64,000 nucleotides of DNA from Earliella scabrosa (taxonomy: Eukaryota > Basidiomycota > Agaricomycetes > Polyporales > Polyporaceae). Made by a program: the position numbers and the translations under genes. The stretch spans positions 620,001-684,000 of the forward strand of contig JABYQQ010000024.1 in assembly GCA_022605405.1 (NCBI GenBank), written 5' to 3'. Of the stretch, positions 1 through 13,044 are shown piece by piece. Position 1 is the first letter of the stretch; every line of letters starts with the position of its first letter. Under the pieces are notes generated by a model. It made no database searches and was not told where the DNA came from. It was given only the letters and a program-made list of their open reading frames with translations.

Positions 1-3000
1 GGAAAGGTCATAGGGGAAGGTGCGCATCTACTCCGTCCGACTCTACCCACGTCTCATTGGTGGGACAGGCACATACGGCAAGGTGCGCATGGGCACCCAC
101 CGTCTGACTGGCATCCGCGTCGCAATCAAGCAAATCCCCAAAGCCATGTCCGCGTCCTTGACCCGCGAGATCCACCACCACCGTCAGCTCCACCACCCGC
201 ATGTAACCCAGCTGTATGAAGTCATCGCGACCGAGTCCAGCATCTGGCTCGTCACCGAGCTCTGTTCTGGCGGGGAGCTTTTCGACTACCTCGCAGAGAA
301 GGGCCGTCTCAACGAGGATGAGACACGCGTGCTCTTTGGGCAGCTCTGTCTTGCGGTAGCCTACGTGCACGAGAAGGGCATCGTTCACCGCGATCTCAAG
401 CTCGAGAATGTGCTCCTCGACGAACGCTGTCGGGTCAAGCTTGGAGACTTTGGCTTCACGCGCGAATTCGAGAGGGGGTCACTGTTAGAAACCTTCTGCG
501 GTACGACGGGGTATGCGGCCCCTGAGATGCTGTTGGCGAAGAAGTACCTCGGTCCAGGTGCGTCGCGATCGCACTAGACGGCCGACCTCGCGCTCATAGT
601 ACCGCAGAGGTCGACGTCTGGTCGTTGGGCGTGATCCTATACACGCTTTTGACGGGCACACTGCCATTTGACGACGACGACGAGAGTGTCATGCGGGAGA
701 AGGTGATCAAGGGCGTGTATGATGACCCTGAGTGGCTATCAGACGGTGCGTACCAAGCCCTCGCCTCGTTCCCGGAGTGTTGATTGTCGTCGGACAGACT
801 CGAGAGATCTGCTATCCAACATCCTCCAAGTTGATCCCACCAAGCGACTCACAATCGCGCAGATACTCACCCATGCCTGGTTCACGGCTAGCAAGGACGC
901 CCCCAATCGAGACTCAATGCAGAGCACGCCCCCGGTTCTAACACGTCCATCCTCGCCTGCGCAGCTGCACATTAACACAGCTGTCCATCCGCAGCCCCCT
1001 TCCGCTTCTACAGCCTCCGACGCGACGTTCCATTCTGCCTCTTCGGAGTTCGCTTCCTCTACCCCTACAACCCCTGATGACAAAATTGACCTCACCGCCT
1101 CGCAAAGTACGCTCAGGAAGCTGACTGCGAACTCGACAGCCTCACCCAAGCCCTTCCCCGAGGCAAACGATGGATCTGACAGGAGCCCAGATACAACACC
1201 GTCGCGCCCGTCTGTCGCTCGCACAGATAGCGGCTCCAAGGTACCGCCTGCATACCCCACCCGCACTCCTGCCCGCACCAAGCGCCGCTCTGTCTCGTCG
1301 ACGCTCTCGGAGCATGGTCCAAATACGTTCGAGAAGTCTAACGTGCCTCATCCGCCTCAAGACTTCTCTTCTCTTCTGCAAACGCCTGCCCCCTTGATCT
1401 TCTCTACGCCCCTGGAACGGGACCTGTTGAACTCTATGAGTGCGCTCGGGCTTGATACGGGTCAGATAGTGCACTCGGTACTGACCGACGCATGCGATGC
1501 GACTGGGGCACTCTGGTGGATGCTCAAGCGCAAAGCGGAGCGGAAAGCGCTGGAGGAAGCCACCAAGGAACCTGTTGCAGAACAGGCCGCCGATACGCCT
1601 GCCCAGCGTCCATCTCCTACAGACTCCCCGGTCGAGGAGAAGCGCCCCGAGTCACGACGGGACAAGTCCCTTGGACGGTCCTCACAGCATCGCTCACATA
1701 CGGACGAGGGCCAGCCGTCGTCCAGCGGTCGCTCGCGAGAGTCTCGTGCACCCATTCCTCCCGCCCTCCTACCAGCGCAGTCTGCACCAGAGCTGCAGTT
1801 CATCCCCGCGACCCCGACCGTCGCGACGACCAAGCGGCCTACCACACCTCCCCGAGCACCCTCGCCTACCAACCCTCTCCTGTCCCCAACGCCTTCCGTA
1901 GCAGAGTCGCTCGCAAAGTCAAGTCCGAGTACGCCGAGCAGCTCGAAGGACAAGGACCAGGGTTCCAAGGGCCGCAAGAACCGCGCGGGGAGTGTCAGCA
2001 TCATGCAACGCGCAACAACTGCGCTAGAGGCCGCGGGACTGGTGCGCAAGAAGTCTGCGGAAGCCGTGCGGGAGGACAAGGAGAGACGGGAACGAGAAGA
2101 TAAGGAGAAGCAGCAGAAGAACACCAGCAGCGAGGAACCGAGGTCCTCTCATGGCAGTGGATCTGGCAAGCTGATCAAGACACCGCCTATGCGCGCCGTC
2201 AAGGACGCGTCGACGCCCCCGCCCACCGAGCTGAACGGATCACAGGGACAGCCGGGCTCACCATGGGTCTTGGCGGGCAAGCAGTCTCCGCCCCCTGACA
2301 CAGGATCGCCTGCCGATACCCTGACGTCGCTTCCACACATTCCGACGCGGGGAAGCAAGGTCGGTTCTGGACATCGGAGCCGCGCGAGCTTGTTGTCTAC
2401 GTTCCAGAGGTGGTTCAGGGAAGACCCGAAGGGGAAGCGGAAGGAGGACCCTGCCGTCCATACGCTTACCCAGACAAGCTCGCTCAACAGCACGGGCTCG
2501 AGTCCTGTATCACTGAGGCACAGAGGCGGTACCGTCAAGGGGCGCTCGAGCGGTCGTGGCAAGAGCGTGGGTGGGCGCGGCAAGACGTCGAATCGCACCA
2601 AACGCGCATCAGTATCATCGCGGCGATCCAGCAGCGTGAACTCGCGGCGGTCGTCCGCGTCGATTCAGTACGCTGTCCTAGAGTCTCCTCCATACTCAGC
2701 GTCGGTGTCGCGCCAACGCAGTGATCCCAGTCGACGATCGTTCGGGAGCCATACTCCCAACTCCGAACGGGACGAGTTCATGTCGCGCCCGAGCTCGATT
2801 CACAGCTTCATCAACCACCCACGGCATAGGAAATCACCATCCGCCAGCTCGGCCGGGTCGATGTACGTCGGGCGCACTGCGTCACCCCTGCCGAAGAACC
2901 ATCGACGCGGGGGCTCGGGATCGTCGACGCGCGTCGTGCGCCAGATTCAAATGACGCCGAGTGGTGCGAGCAAAGCATCGCACTTGCGGTCAAACTCGGC

Positions 3001-3760
3001 CTCCTCGGCGCATTCCCTGCAGTCTTCGCGGCCGGGCTCCCTGTATGACCTTTCGGAGACGGACAGCCGGAGGAACAGCTCGCCGAACAAGGCGATGCTC
3101 CGTCGGTCGATGGACGAGACGCCGCGCCGGGGCGCGCAGTTTGTTGCACACAAGAGGCAGACGCCTTTCGCAAACCCGAACGGCACTGGCTATCTCAACT
3201 CGCTCGGCCGGTCAAGCTGGAAGAAGTCGTGGGGGCTCGAGCCCCCTGGGTGGCAGACTCGGACAGCACACCCTGCCGTGGAGGTACTCGCAATCTACCC
3301 TCCAGAAGTGCCTGGGATCCGGGACGTGTTCTCTGGCAGGCAGTCGCTCAGCATGGGCGACGAGTCGGACTGGGTCGACGAGGAGGAGGAAAGCCCGGCG
3401 TACGTCGGCGGGCTCGGCCAGATGCCGTCGTCAGCGAGCAGTGCAGTCACGACGTTTGCCCAGGCGGAGTCGCCGCTGCTCACGCCCCCGCCGCGGAGCG
3501 CGCCTCCGCGCGCTGGAGGGTCGGGCTCTGGGAAGCGCAGCGCGCCACCCCTCGGGGGCTTGTCCGTCGGGAACATCGGGTCAAGGGCCGGACGGGGTAA
3601 GGCGAACCGCTCTCCTGCTGGGCGCAGCTCGCCGTTACCCAATGAGTCTGCGTTTGAAGCGTCCGAGACACGCGCGGGCGGGCGGAGGCAGCTGCCCAAC
3701 GGCCGTGCGGGTCCGGCATTCCGCGGCATCATGGAGGAGGACGAAGGCGAGGAGGAATGA
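1..3760 (+). CDS. Kin4-like CAMK-group Ser/Thr protein kinase, 5' partial
   Basis: Exons are 1-19, 69-557, 608-745 and 798-3760, giving 1202 residues in the window; the start codon lies upstream. The frame is kept across all three introns (49, 50 and 52 bp), and the first junction rebuilds the glycine loop GEGTYGKV. The kinase core then shows the VAIK lysine, HRDLKLEN catalytic loop, DFGF, GYAAPEM and DVWSLGVILY. The GDFGFTREFE and LLETFCGT stretches are typical of the fungal Kin4 branch, whose yeast member acts in the spindle position checkpoint. About 900 residues of Ser/Pro/Arg-rich, probably disordered sequence follow, ending in an acidic tail. That tail is probably a phosphorylation and localisation region. 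The CAMK-group assignment is firm; the Kin4 assignment rests on remembered similarity, so a checkpoint role is inference. Confidence 0.85.
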
Positions 3761-4381
3761 TTCTGGAACTCAGACCTCAATCAGACGCAAGGTTCATGTC
3801 TATATCATCACCATCATCAGCATCGGTCACAGCGCGACTTCTCCATCGGACTGTTCGCTGTACATATGTAGAGGTTCTATGCGTGCGGTCTCCCCTCGTC
3901 TCATCTGTTTGCTTCTCTATCGTTATCCATCCGTTCGCTCTTTGCTCTCTCCATCACACACTCGTGGCTTCGCTGTCTCATCATCTCTCTGAATTCTGGC
4001 ATATGCATTTGCACTTCACTTTGACGCTCACTCGCTGACTTGGATACCCCCGTGTATGTTCAGGAATTGACAGTCTATGCTGGCCACGTTCGCTGGAAGT
4101 GCCGTCCCTGGTGCGGTGGGCTGGGTATACCGCGCGCGACACGGGCCCTCTGACATATGTTCGGTGATGACGAAGGTGATTTGGTTTCCGGGGCGTAGCG
4201 CTGCAGAGGACGCCGCCCGGGCAGTGCATACGCTATTCATACATAGAGTTTCGGGCACCAGATGTCGCCCTGCTCAGGACTCCTCACGACCGTGCCCTCC
4301 TTTCGCAGTGCCCTTCCTCTTCACCCTTGACGAGCTGACTGACCCTCGGTGGTATCCTAACACGACAATCGCATTGAAGGC
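3761..4381. other. Intergenic region between kinase and first synaptobrevin gene
   Basis: No convincing gene. The first part is T/C-rich and probably holds the kinase 3' UTR and terminator. The part before 4382 must contain the promoter and 5' UTR of the first synaptobrevin gene, but I see no clear TATA box. Confidence 0.5.
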
Positions 4382-5098
4382 ATGTAAGTGGCTAGCGTTC
4401 TCCTGCTTGCGTCTCACATTGTCAAGAGCCTGACAAAACTGTGGGGGTTGCTCGCAGGTCTGAACCTTACGACCCACACCAACCGCATGGCGTTCCCCCG
4501 ACGACTGGTACGCGCCCGGGGGACTCGAGGACGGCGGCCATACAGCAGCAGATTGATGATACTGTTGGTATCATGAGGGACAATATCAACAAGGTCGCAG
4601 AGCGAGGAGAGAGGCTGGACGACCTACAGGACAAGACAGGTGAGTGCCCTGATCCCTACGCGCTCCCTGGGATGTGTGCACCTTGGGCCCATACAGCGAG
4701 TACATGAATGCGTTACTGAGGCTGAGTTTGTGTGTTCACCTACCAGACCACCTCGCTGTTCAGGCAAAAGGGTTCCAACGCAGCGCGAATCGCGTTCGCA
4801 AGGTGTGTACCCGCTACTAGGTGGCTATGTTCCGGTACTGTGCGATGACTGATCAATACTGGGAACCCTTTCCGTAGAACATGTGGTATGTGCCTACTTG
4901 GTGTGCAGATGTGGAAATGTACTGAGACGACGTCGACTTGCCCTCTGGGTCAGGTGGAAAGACATGAAGGTGCGCACGACGAGACCTATCTGACTGTTCG
5001 AAGCTGATGTCAACTTGTAGATGAGGCTGATCATCGGTCTTGTCGTTGTGGTCATAGCAGCAATCATCGTAGTGTCGGTGGTGAAGGCGACCCACTGA
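4382..5098 (+). CDS. Synaptobrevin/VAMP R-SNARE (Snc1/2-like), copy 1
   Basis: The six coding exons are 4382-4383, 4458-4639, 4747-4802, 4878-4885, 4954-4969 and 5021-5098, giving 113 aa. The start codon is split AT|G by the first intron, so the protein begins MSEPYDP. A short variable head is followed by the SNARE motif with [19 protein letters not shown]; the arginine before GERL (residue 50) is the zero-layer residue. The WWKDMK juxtamembrane stretch and one C-terminal membrane anchor follow. The length matches yeast Snc1 (about 117 aa), which acts on post-Golgi and endocytic vesicles fusing with the plasma membrane. Exons of 8 and 16 nt encode the juxtamembrane part. The gene is in tandem with a second copy at 5743-6526 with the same exon layout. 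It is more diverged in the head and linker ([13 protein letters not shown]) but has no disabling change. Confidence 0.93.
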
Positions 5099-5742
5099 AA
5101 CCTTGGTTATTCTTCGACCCGGACCTCTCTCCGAAGGCTGTTGTTGTCCTGCCAGTGCTGGGTGTACGATTCTGATATCATTATTTGAGCCTTTCTCTCT
5201 GACACCGCGGAATCACATCCATTCGCGAGGTGGCCCTAGCTGGTGCAAAAGTGAACAGCGGACAAATCAGGCTGAGAGAACTACCTCCCGTGTAACATGA
5301 CTGCAAGCAACTTACGACAGTAGTACTGAGTAAAGCTGAGACTTGGATCTTACACAGTGCGGGGCCGTTTCACCGCATTGTTCAGCTCCCAGCCCGCGCA
5401 TGCACTGAGACAAAGTGCGAGTCGCACTGGCACCCATTCTATGATGACGAAGAGAAGATGTGTGTTGTGAGGCCGGCGCAGCAAGAGGCGTTGACCTGGG
5501 CGTAGAGCAAGGCACAGGCTGGAGAGGCCCGCTGCGGGCGGTGCTGGGGTGTGCTTGTACATATTTGGCCGGGGTGCTCCGCCGCCTTCGTCACTAGCCG
5601 CGCTACTCACGACCACCACCCGCCCTCACGACCACCGACGCTTGCACCCTACTCTCCCCTCTAATTCGGTCAGTCCCCGCCCCCTCCCGCCTCCCTCAGC
5701 CTCAATCTCACCTCAAGTGCCTGGTCGCGCCTGATTGCAGCC
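5099..5742. other. Intergenic spacer of the synaptobrevin pair
   Basis: No gene. About 150 bases before the second copy (roughly 5590-5740) are very pyrimidine-rich on the + strand, a common feature of basidiomycete core promoters, and presumably form that copy's promoter and 5' UTR. Confidence 0.5.
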
Positions 5743-6526
5743 ATGTCAGTGGCCCTCTCTCTTTCGCCTGCTGTTCGATGTTCTGAACCCGCGTCTCTTT
5801 GCCCCCCTGCGCCCTTGTCTCCCAAAATCTACCGCATAACGTTCTCTTCACATGGATGATCGCAGGTCTGAGCCTTACGACCCCTACCTCCCCCGTGGCG
5901 GCTCCTCTTCGAACCCGGCTGGCGCGGGTAACTCGAAGACTGCAGCCATCCAGGCGCAGATCGACGACACCGTTGGCATCATGAGGGAGAACATCACAAA
6001 AGTCGCGGAGCGTGGAGAGAGGCTGGATCAGCTGCAGGACAAGACAGGTGCGTTTCGTGCTTTTGCTTGGGATTGCGGCGCAACGGCAGGGCGCCAATGC
6101 AGGAAGGAGGCCGCAACGGCGACCTGCCCCAAGATGAGCCGCACGTGTGAACATTTCTGCTCACGGTGCCGTGTTTACCTTCATATCTAGACAACCTTGC
6201 TGTTTCTGCACAGGGCTTCCGGCGTGGAGCTAACCGCGTACGCAAGGTATGTAGCAACAGGTCTTCGTGCTTCAGACCGTAGCTGACCATGTTTCTCACT
6301 GTAGAACATGTGGTATGTCCCTTTCTCTGGAATTGTACTTGTGGAACCATGCTAAGTTTCGGATGCTCCATGAACAGGTGGAAAGACATGAAGGTACGGA
6401 CCTAGCTCGTGTATGTTCCAATGCTGTCGCTCACCGCCTCTCCAGATGAGGATTATCATTGGGGTCGCTATTGCGATCATCATTATCATCATCGTTGTCT
6501 CAGTCGTGAAGGCGACAGGCAATTAA
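5743..6526 (+). CDS. Synaptobrevin/VAMP R-SNARE (Snc1/2-like), copy 2
   Basis: Exons are 5743-5744, 5866-6047, 6191-6246, 6305-6312, 6378-6393 and 6446-6526, giving 114 aa. Every intron position and every internal exon length (182, 56, 8 and 16 nt) is the same as in copy 1, and the start codon is again split AT|G. This is direct evidence of a tandem duplication. An unspliced ATG at 5852 ([11 protein letters not shown]) is possible, but the split start gives the same MSEPYDP as copy 1 and uses a normal acceptor. The SNARE core contains [19 protein letters not shown] with the zero-layer arginine, then [20 protein letters not shown] and a hydrophobic anchor ending KATGN. This copy is nearer to yeast Snc1 in the linker, so it may keep the ancestral role. 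The two proteins differ mainly in the first 25 residues, the linker and the anchor. Confidence 0.94.
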
Positions 6527-7484
6527 ATTCGCCACCTATACCGCCTATGTCCCGTCTTCTCGCTCCCGCCCCCCACCATGCGTCTCGTGCGTCTTCCGTC
6601 GGCTTAGCGGGGCCGTTGTTGTGTTATATCTATGCGCGCAGTCCTAATTCGCAGTGGTCTATATACTCTCTTCGGTGCGGATCCCGGTGTGTTCGTATAG
6701 GTTCGGAATCGGACTGTTGGAGGGGTTCACGACGCACATGACCGGTGGGGGTTTTCCTTAGTTCCCTTCTGCGCTCTGTACTTTCACGAGATTCTTGATG
6801 ATATGCACCTTTTTACGTCTGAAATTGTCTGTTTCAGTCAGCGATACCGGTACCCACGCCAGGCAGGTTGCTGGCACTCTCTGGACCTTCCAGTACCGAG
6901 AAGATTGTCATAACTACCACCCAATACCCGACGGGTGAGTGAGAATCTCGCATGCCGAGCCCGTCTGTCTTCCACATCCCACTCATGCCGGATTCAGGAT
7001 AGCCCTATATGTTGGGCCCCTGGTTGGGCCCCTGGATAGCCTGGGGAGCTTGGTCAATAGGTCAGCATAAGCTCGCAACTTGGTCGTGGCATTGATACTG
7101 AGTAAGTACCTCTAGAGCCTCTCAGTCTCCGACCATACTTATCACCATCATGGTACGTCCATCGTAGCAGGTCGCATGTGCGACTACGGACGGCTTCCGG
7201 ATCGATTAGGTTCCACCATGCCGTCTTCGTGTCTCCGGGCTCCCGAAGCGTGCCTCTTAGGCTCGGATCTGAAGGAAGGTTACTCAACCAGCCTTATGGA
7301 GCACAACGCTGCCGTACAGCCAGCTCGTTCTCGAACCAAGGCGTCCGGTCGGAAAGCCCGGTCTGTTCACGCGCGCACGCCTCCAGGAAGATATATGATA
7401 CAGCTCCGATATTCCCTCGCTATCATACAGCACTGTGATGGTACAACAGCCGTCTTCAATACAGTGATGCCCTGCGCATGGTGC
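6527..7484. other. Intergenic, no gene seen
   Basis: Only short open frames with no recognisable product. The region lies between the 3' ends of the second synaptobrevin gene and the small minus-strand gene, so it should hold two convergent 3' UTRs. Confidence 0.4.
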
Positions 7485-7911
7485 CTACTTGGTGGCGTGG
7501 GCAGCATCGTGGGGAGGCTGTAGAATGGGGAGGTGGTGCGCATGAGAACATTGTTCGGAGTATGCATAAACGATGACGATGACGGGTGCTTACAGGGGAG
7601 GTGATGTTGAGCACGCGGGCGAGGGCGTTGAATTCGTCGGACGTGGGGGTAGACTTGCCGGTGCAGACTGGAGCAGCAACGAACTAAGTCATGGACCGCG
7701 AACGACACAGAAGCGGATACATACTGTCGACGACGTGCGCTTCAGGCTTGCCAAGCTCCTGAGCGATCTGGCCGTAGGACTTGCCTGGTCATAGAGAGCG
7801 AAGAGAGGGTACAGATCAGCACGGCAAGTCAACCAACGGGTATAGTATAGTGTGCGCACCCGTCTTCTGCTGGGCGGCAGCGAGGGCAGCGCACTGGGGG
7901 CTGGGGGCCAT
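7485..7911 (-). CDS. Small protein with cyanase-N/HTH-like fold (72 aa)
   Basis: Four short exons on the minus strand, 7860-7911, 7725-7784, 7594-7667 and 7485-7517, join in frame to 72 aa beginning MAPSPQCAALAAA and ending AAHATK. The middle part (KSYGQIAQELGKPEAHVVD, then ICTGKSTPTSDEFNALA) has the helix-turn-helix pattern of the N-terminal, non-catalytic domain of cyanate hydratase. It lacks the C-terminal catalytic domain with the Arg/Glu/Ser residues, so it should not decompose cyanate. Similar short stand-alone proteins occur in other basidiomycetes, from memory. A TATA box sits about 85 bp upstream. DNA binding or dimerisation is possible, but no role is known to me. All three introns have GT/AG ends and preserve the frame. 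Confidence 0.72.
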
Positions 7912-7993
7912 GGCGATCAGATGTGCAGTGGGGGTAGAATGGATTGGTGGTGGTCAGGACGAGTCCTGGCTGGTCAGCGGGACCCTAGGAGAG

Positions 7994-8003
7994 GTATATA
8001 TAG
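7994..8003 (-). promoter_or_regulatory. TATA box of the small HTH-like gene
   Basis: A TATATATA-type motif reads toward the small gene and ends about 83 bp upstream of its ATG at 7911, a normal distance for a fungal TATA promoter. Confidence 0.55.
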
Positions 8004-9204
8004 GCGTGTGGAGAGCGGATCATGCGAGGCGGACGTCCCAGGATCGATGAGGGATTCTTATCGACTGTAATCTTATCTGAACACCGAGTGCGTCCGGATA
8101 AGTCAATGTGGGTTTGACAAGGGACGGTAGGCCTTTCGGAGAACATCCGACCCACTGGGAGGGAATCCTCCCTGGGACTCCCTGGGACTCCCATCAGTCT
8201 CGTGACCTGTCCAAACAAATGACATAAGCGTACCTTCCCTAGTAATCACTGCGCGCAATACTCCTGCCAACGTCGTACTCGCAGAGTCTGAACTAAATTC
8301 TACATGTGCACACTGCACAGGACACTGCCCTGTGGTAAAGTTACGCTGAGGGGGGCCTGGTCACTGCTACTGTACACACAGCGCCAAGTGACCGGTAACA
8401 GTCAAAGACGGCGCTCTCAAGACTAAGTATCTCAAATGATCATGAGTATCAGCGAACACGTTTGAGGTCGGACATTTTTGTCTGCACCACTGTCACGTAC
8501 ATCAGGCAACGCAGTATAATTCCTTACTTACACCCAGCCCACTCAGGCGCCATCCGGCGCTTGTATTACCAAATTGGGCCAATCCATCGAAATTCAAGTC
8601 TCTTCGCTGCTCAGGCGTATAACAATCTCATCTTGGTATTGTATCTTTGGGTGACGTTGATGTCCTGCAAGGTGTCCTTCTACTAGAAATTCGAGAGGAG
8701 TCTGGTGCAAGCGCGTCGAGCGGTCCGCTGTACTGAAAATAATTATAATTATTACGTCACTGCTTCTCCGAGGAGTCAGCTGCAACGATACGCCTTCCAA
8801 GTTCCAATGCTACTTATCAATGGGATACACTACAAGGGGACGTGTGGGGAAGGTAATAGTTGACTCGCGAAATTGAGAGGAGGGCACTGGCGCTAAGGCT
8901 ACATCAAGAGGTTGTGACGGTCGTCATCTATTTGGTCCAGTCACGTGGTCCCAGGGAGTCTCTGGGACCGGCTGGGCCCCAGCGGGTCGGATACTTTGGC
9001 CTTTCGTGATATGCGCTTCCCATCCGTGTTCACTCTAGCTCGTACCTCAAGCCAAACGTACATCGATGACAGTGATATGAACTCGAAGAGATCAAGTACA
9101 CCCTCGATGTTAGAGACATCCGAGATCAACTACATCAACAGCGCATACAGTAGACTTTACTCTTACTACACCACTCACAATAAGACGCGATGCACGGCCT
9201 AACG
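8004..9204. other. Gene-free spacer
   Basis: No convincing gene. A 12-base stretch ACTCCCTGGGAC at 8177-8188 recurs inverted at 8948-8959, and part of it is directly repeated at 8171-8190. Nothing links these to a known element. Confidence 0.35.
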
Positions 9205-11667
9205 TCAGGCGATCCTCGGCTTCTTGAGAGGAGGCTCCCTGTCGACTTCCGAGTTCTGTGGAAGTGGTACGATAGTCGTCGAGACCGCACCCTTCTCTCT
9301 TCCAGCGATTTCGGTCTGCAAAGCGGTGAGAACGGCCGCATGAGACCCGTACCGTCACCGAGGATAGCAAGACTCACCAACGCGTCCAGAACCGAATGGA
9401 CCTGATCGTCTATCCGAAGCCACCCAAGCGGGACCGTGTATATAGACGGAGCAGGCGCACTGTCTGCATCTGTCGCTTTCGTCTCCCTCCTCGCGGATTG
9501 CTCCCGCGCAACTGCGACTTCCCGACCATGGCTCTCCGCGATTTGCTGGCCGCGCTCGGTCGGCGTGACGAAGAGAACGCTCCACTGGATCTCAGCAGCC
9601 TCCCCCGTGCCACCGAACAGCGTCATGGCCCGCTGGACCGCTGCGAGCCGCAGTTCGTGCGGTCCCGCAATCGATATCTGCAGGAGCGTGACACGCCGCT
9701 TGCCCTCGGTCACAACGAGTGCGTCGAGCGCAGGATAGCCTCCGGGGAGGACGTAGAGACGATTGTTGATGGGCGTGAAGTGCGGGTCTTCCATGTCCAG
9801 GACGTCGGGATGCAGTGTGAGGTCAGGTCCGAGGCGGAAGCTCGCCCCATCTGCGCCGAGCGTGCACTCCACTCCCTCTCCGGCCTCGAGGAGCAGGTCG
9901 AACACGAGCGGCTCGTAGAGATTCCTGGCAACATCGGACCTCCAGGACCATTTGGCGAAGAGCGCCTCTCGGTGTTCTTCGCCGAGCTGATGGAAGTGAG
10001 CGGCGAGAAGGAGGCGGAGAAACGGAGTAGGCACAGTGTGTTGTAAGCAGATGTCTGGGGTCGGGTTCTCTCTGGCCACGCTGGTACTGACGAAGAACTG
10101 GTGGAAGCCAGACTGTTGGGCGGATGGGGGAACTGTTGCAGATTGCAGGGCTGCCGCGAACTCATCCGGTTCGCTGAAAAGCTTCTCACAACTCAGCATC
10201 TTTGCAAAATCGCTTGCAGGGCCTTTAGTCGTTTTCGCCATCTGGTGTCCTGCGTCGAAGCAGACCTCGGCCGACGGTCCCAAGAGGTCAAACAGCTCGA
10301 GGGGAGTGTACCATGACTCCCGTTTCCACCGAGCTATGCCCTTTATTTCATACAGTCGCCTGGAGGAAGTAATGGATTGAGCGATCTACATAGTGGGGAT
10401 AGTCGGAGTCGAACAGTGATTACGAACTGTAGTGAGCGAATTTCATCCCGAGTCCACGGACTCATGATCCACGCGGAAGCAAGTCGCTGCTTCATCCAGC
10501 CTCTCTTGTAAGCCCCTAAACACGTGGCCTGCACTAGGAAGCCTCGGCAGGAAGGACTAGTGAATAGCCCAGGTGGCTCCATCATCTTCGCTCCAGAATC
10601 AACCAATATCAACGTGCCTTGTTCGGGGTGAGGTGGAACGCTATTCAGGTCGATTTCCCTGCACCCGTTGTCGTCCGCAAGCCAGTACCGGGTGACGGTG
10701 TCACAATACACAGTAGGGATGCCGCACTGTAGCGCCTTTGCGCAGGCATACCGGAGGAAAAGGGATGTTCCTGGTAGCCCTAGTTAGCGCAAGGGACTTG
10801 CAATCATGAACAGATAGCATTACCTATACCCGGATGTCCGGCGATGGCCATGCCTCGAGATGCGCCAAGTGTACCGCTGTTTAGTCGTGCGCGGTCTATT
10901 ACCTCCCACAATTCTTCAAACTCAGCTCGTATCATGATGATGTCTGAGCTTGTGTTGTCGATGAGAAGCTGGGGGTCGAGATATGTGACACCATGCTCAT
11001 GCCTGGTGATGTTCGTCTTCCAGAGTAGTTCGTACATTTGCATGGCTCGTGGCCGCCCTGCTTCCGACACAACCACTTTGTTCGCGGTACGGGGAGGGAC
11101 ATGGAGGTCTCTTGCCGTCAAGGGAGAGGGTGATTGAGCTTTACACGGAGGGCGTCAGCATTTCATTGGTAAAAGCCCCTGAGTTCCACGACTACGGGAC
11201 GATGAGCGTAGCAGACCACGAGTTCTCAATATTCCAAGATTCATGGACACGCTGGACGGCAGAAAAAATAAGAACACACCTTGTACAAATACGAGGCCTT
11301 GTTCCAGCTCCCTTCCGCTGAGAACATGAGACACGAGTCTCATGACTGCGAAGAACTGGCCACAGGACAACACATCTGTAGCGCCGGGGTCGGGAGAAAC
11401 CAGACGGATAATCTAGTTAGTAGATGAGATGAGGGATGAATCAGTACAAATGTCGCCACTGCTACGCACCGAGTCAAGCGTGGAGGCAGCGAGGTTTGGA
11501 TATCGGCCTCTGACCCATGCCTGAAGCTCGGGGACGCCGACGGAGAGCTCACTATATTCCGTGGAGTGGGGATTGTATGGCTTGACGATGTCACAAATGG
11601 AGGCTGTGTACGCTGTGTATTCCGCGTCGTTGAGGGCGGGGACGTGGAGGAGGAGCGGGCGGGACAT
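9205..11667 (-). CDS. RHS/Crinkler-like protein: EH-like N-terminus, P-loop NTPase-like, PD-(D/E)xK-like C-terminus
   Basis: Seven exons on the minus strand keep one frame: 11470-11667, 11280-11412, 11145-11178, 10824-11110, 10424-10770, 9378-10385 and 9205-9315 (705 aa). The first 110 residues (MSRPLLLHVPALN to LSCGQFFAVMRLVSHVLSG) resemble an EH/EF-hand-like domain. The middle holds a degenerate Walker A, GHPGIGTSLF, where the usual lysine is missing in the best splice model, and a Walker-B-like TLILVDSG. The last 400 residues follow the pattern of RHS and Crinkler proteins: FDLLGPSAE, a predicted beta-rich nuclease-like region, YVLPGGYPALDALVV, then a VTLLQISIAGPHEL strand. The end is basic (PLKKPRIA), perhaps a nuclear signal. 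One intron is only 38 bp. In other eukaryotes such proteins are effectors or retrotransposon-linked factors; the role in fungi is unknown. The gene is head-to-head with uS11. Confidence 0.7.
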
Positions 11668-12042
11668 GGTGCATGTCTGAGTCTCAGTCTGCGTTGGCGG
11701 CGAGGGAGCGTCCTGTCCCGACTCGGACGGTGGCGCCCTTCTTGGACGCGAATTAGCATGTCTTCAAACGCAGTCCCACTGCACCGTGTCAAAGGCAGGT
11801 CAAAGGGAGCTGATAAAACAACTGATGACATGGCTGATAGTCAGCTTATAGGATGGCGGATGGATAAGTAAACGTCGGGGCTACGCCCATGCATGGAGAC
11901 GCGTCGCGTATTCCACTTGGGGAGTTGGAGGTCACGTGCAGTACAATTAGCGCCCCAGACTTGGTGTGTTGTGGTGATCCCCTGGGTGATCCCTCCATAC
12001 AACGTCCTCAAGCGTCTTCAACACACCCGACGAGCGAACATC
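11668..12042. other. Divergent promoter region, RHS-like gene and uS11
   Basis: A 375-bp spacer between the two start codons. It must serve both genes. No clear TATA box is seen for either. Confidence 0.45.

Positions 12043-13044
<1,002 letters not shown>

Noticed and set aside
1462..2124. 220-aa antisense frame inside the kinase gene
   Set aside because: Shadow of the Ser/Arg-rich tail; such GC-rich coding DNA often leaves the antisense frame open.
8177..8959. MITE bounded by the inverted ACTCCCTGGGAC motif
   Set aside because: Only 12 bases match, no flanking duplication was found, and part of the motif is also directly repeated.
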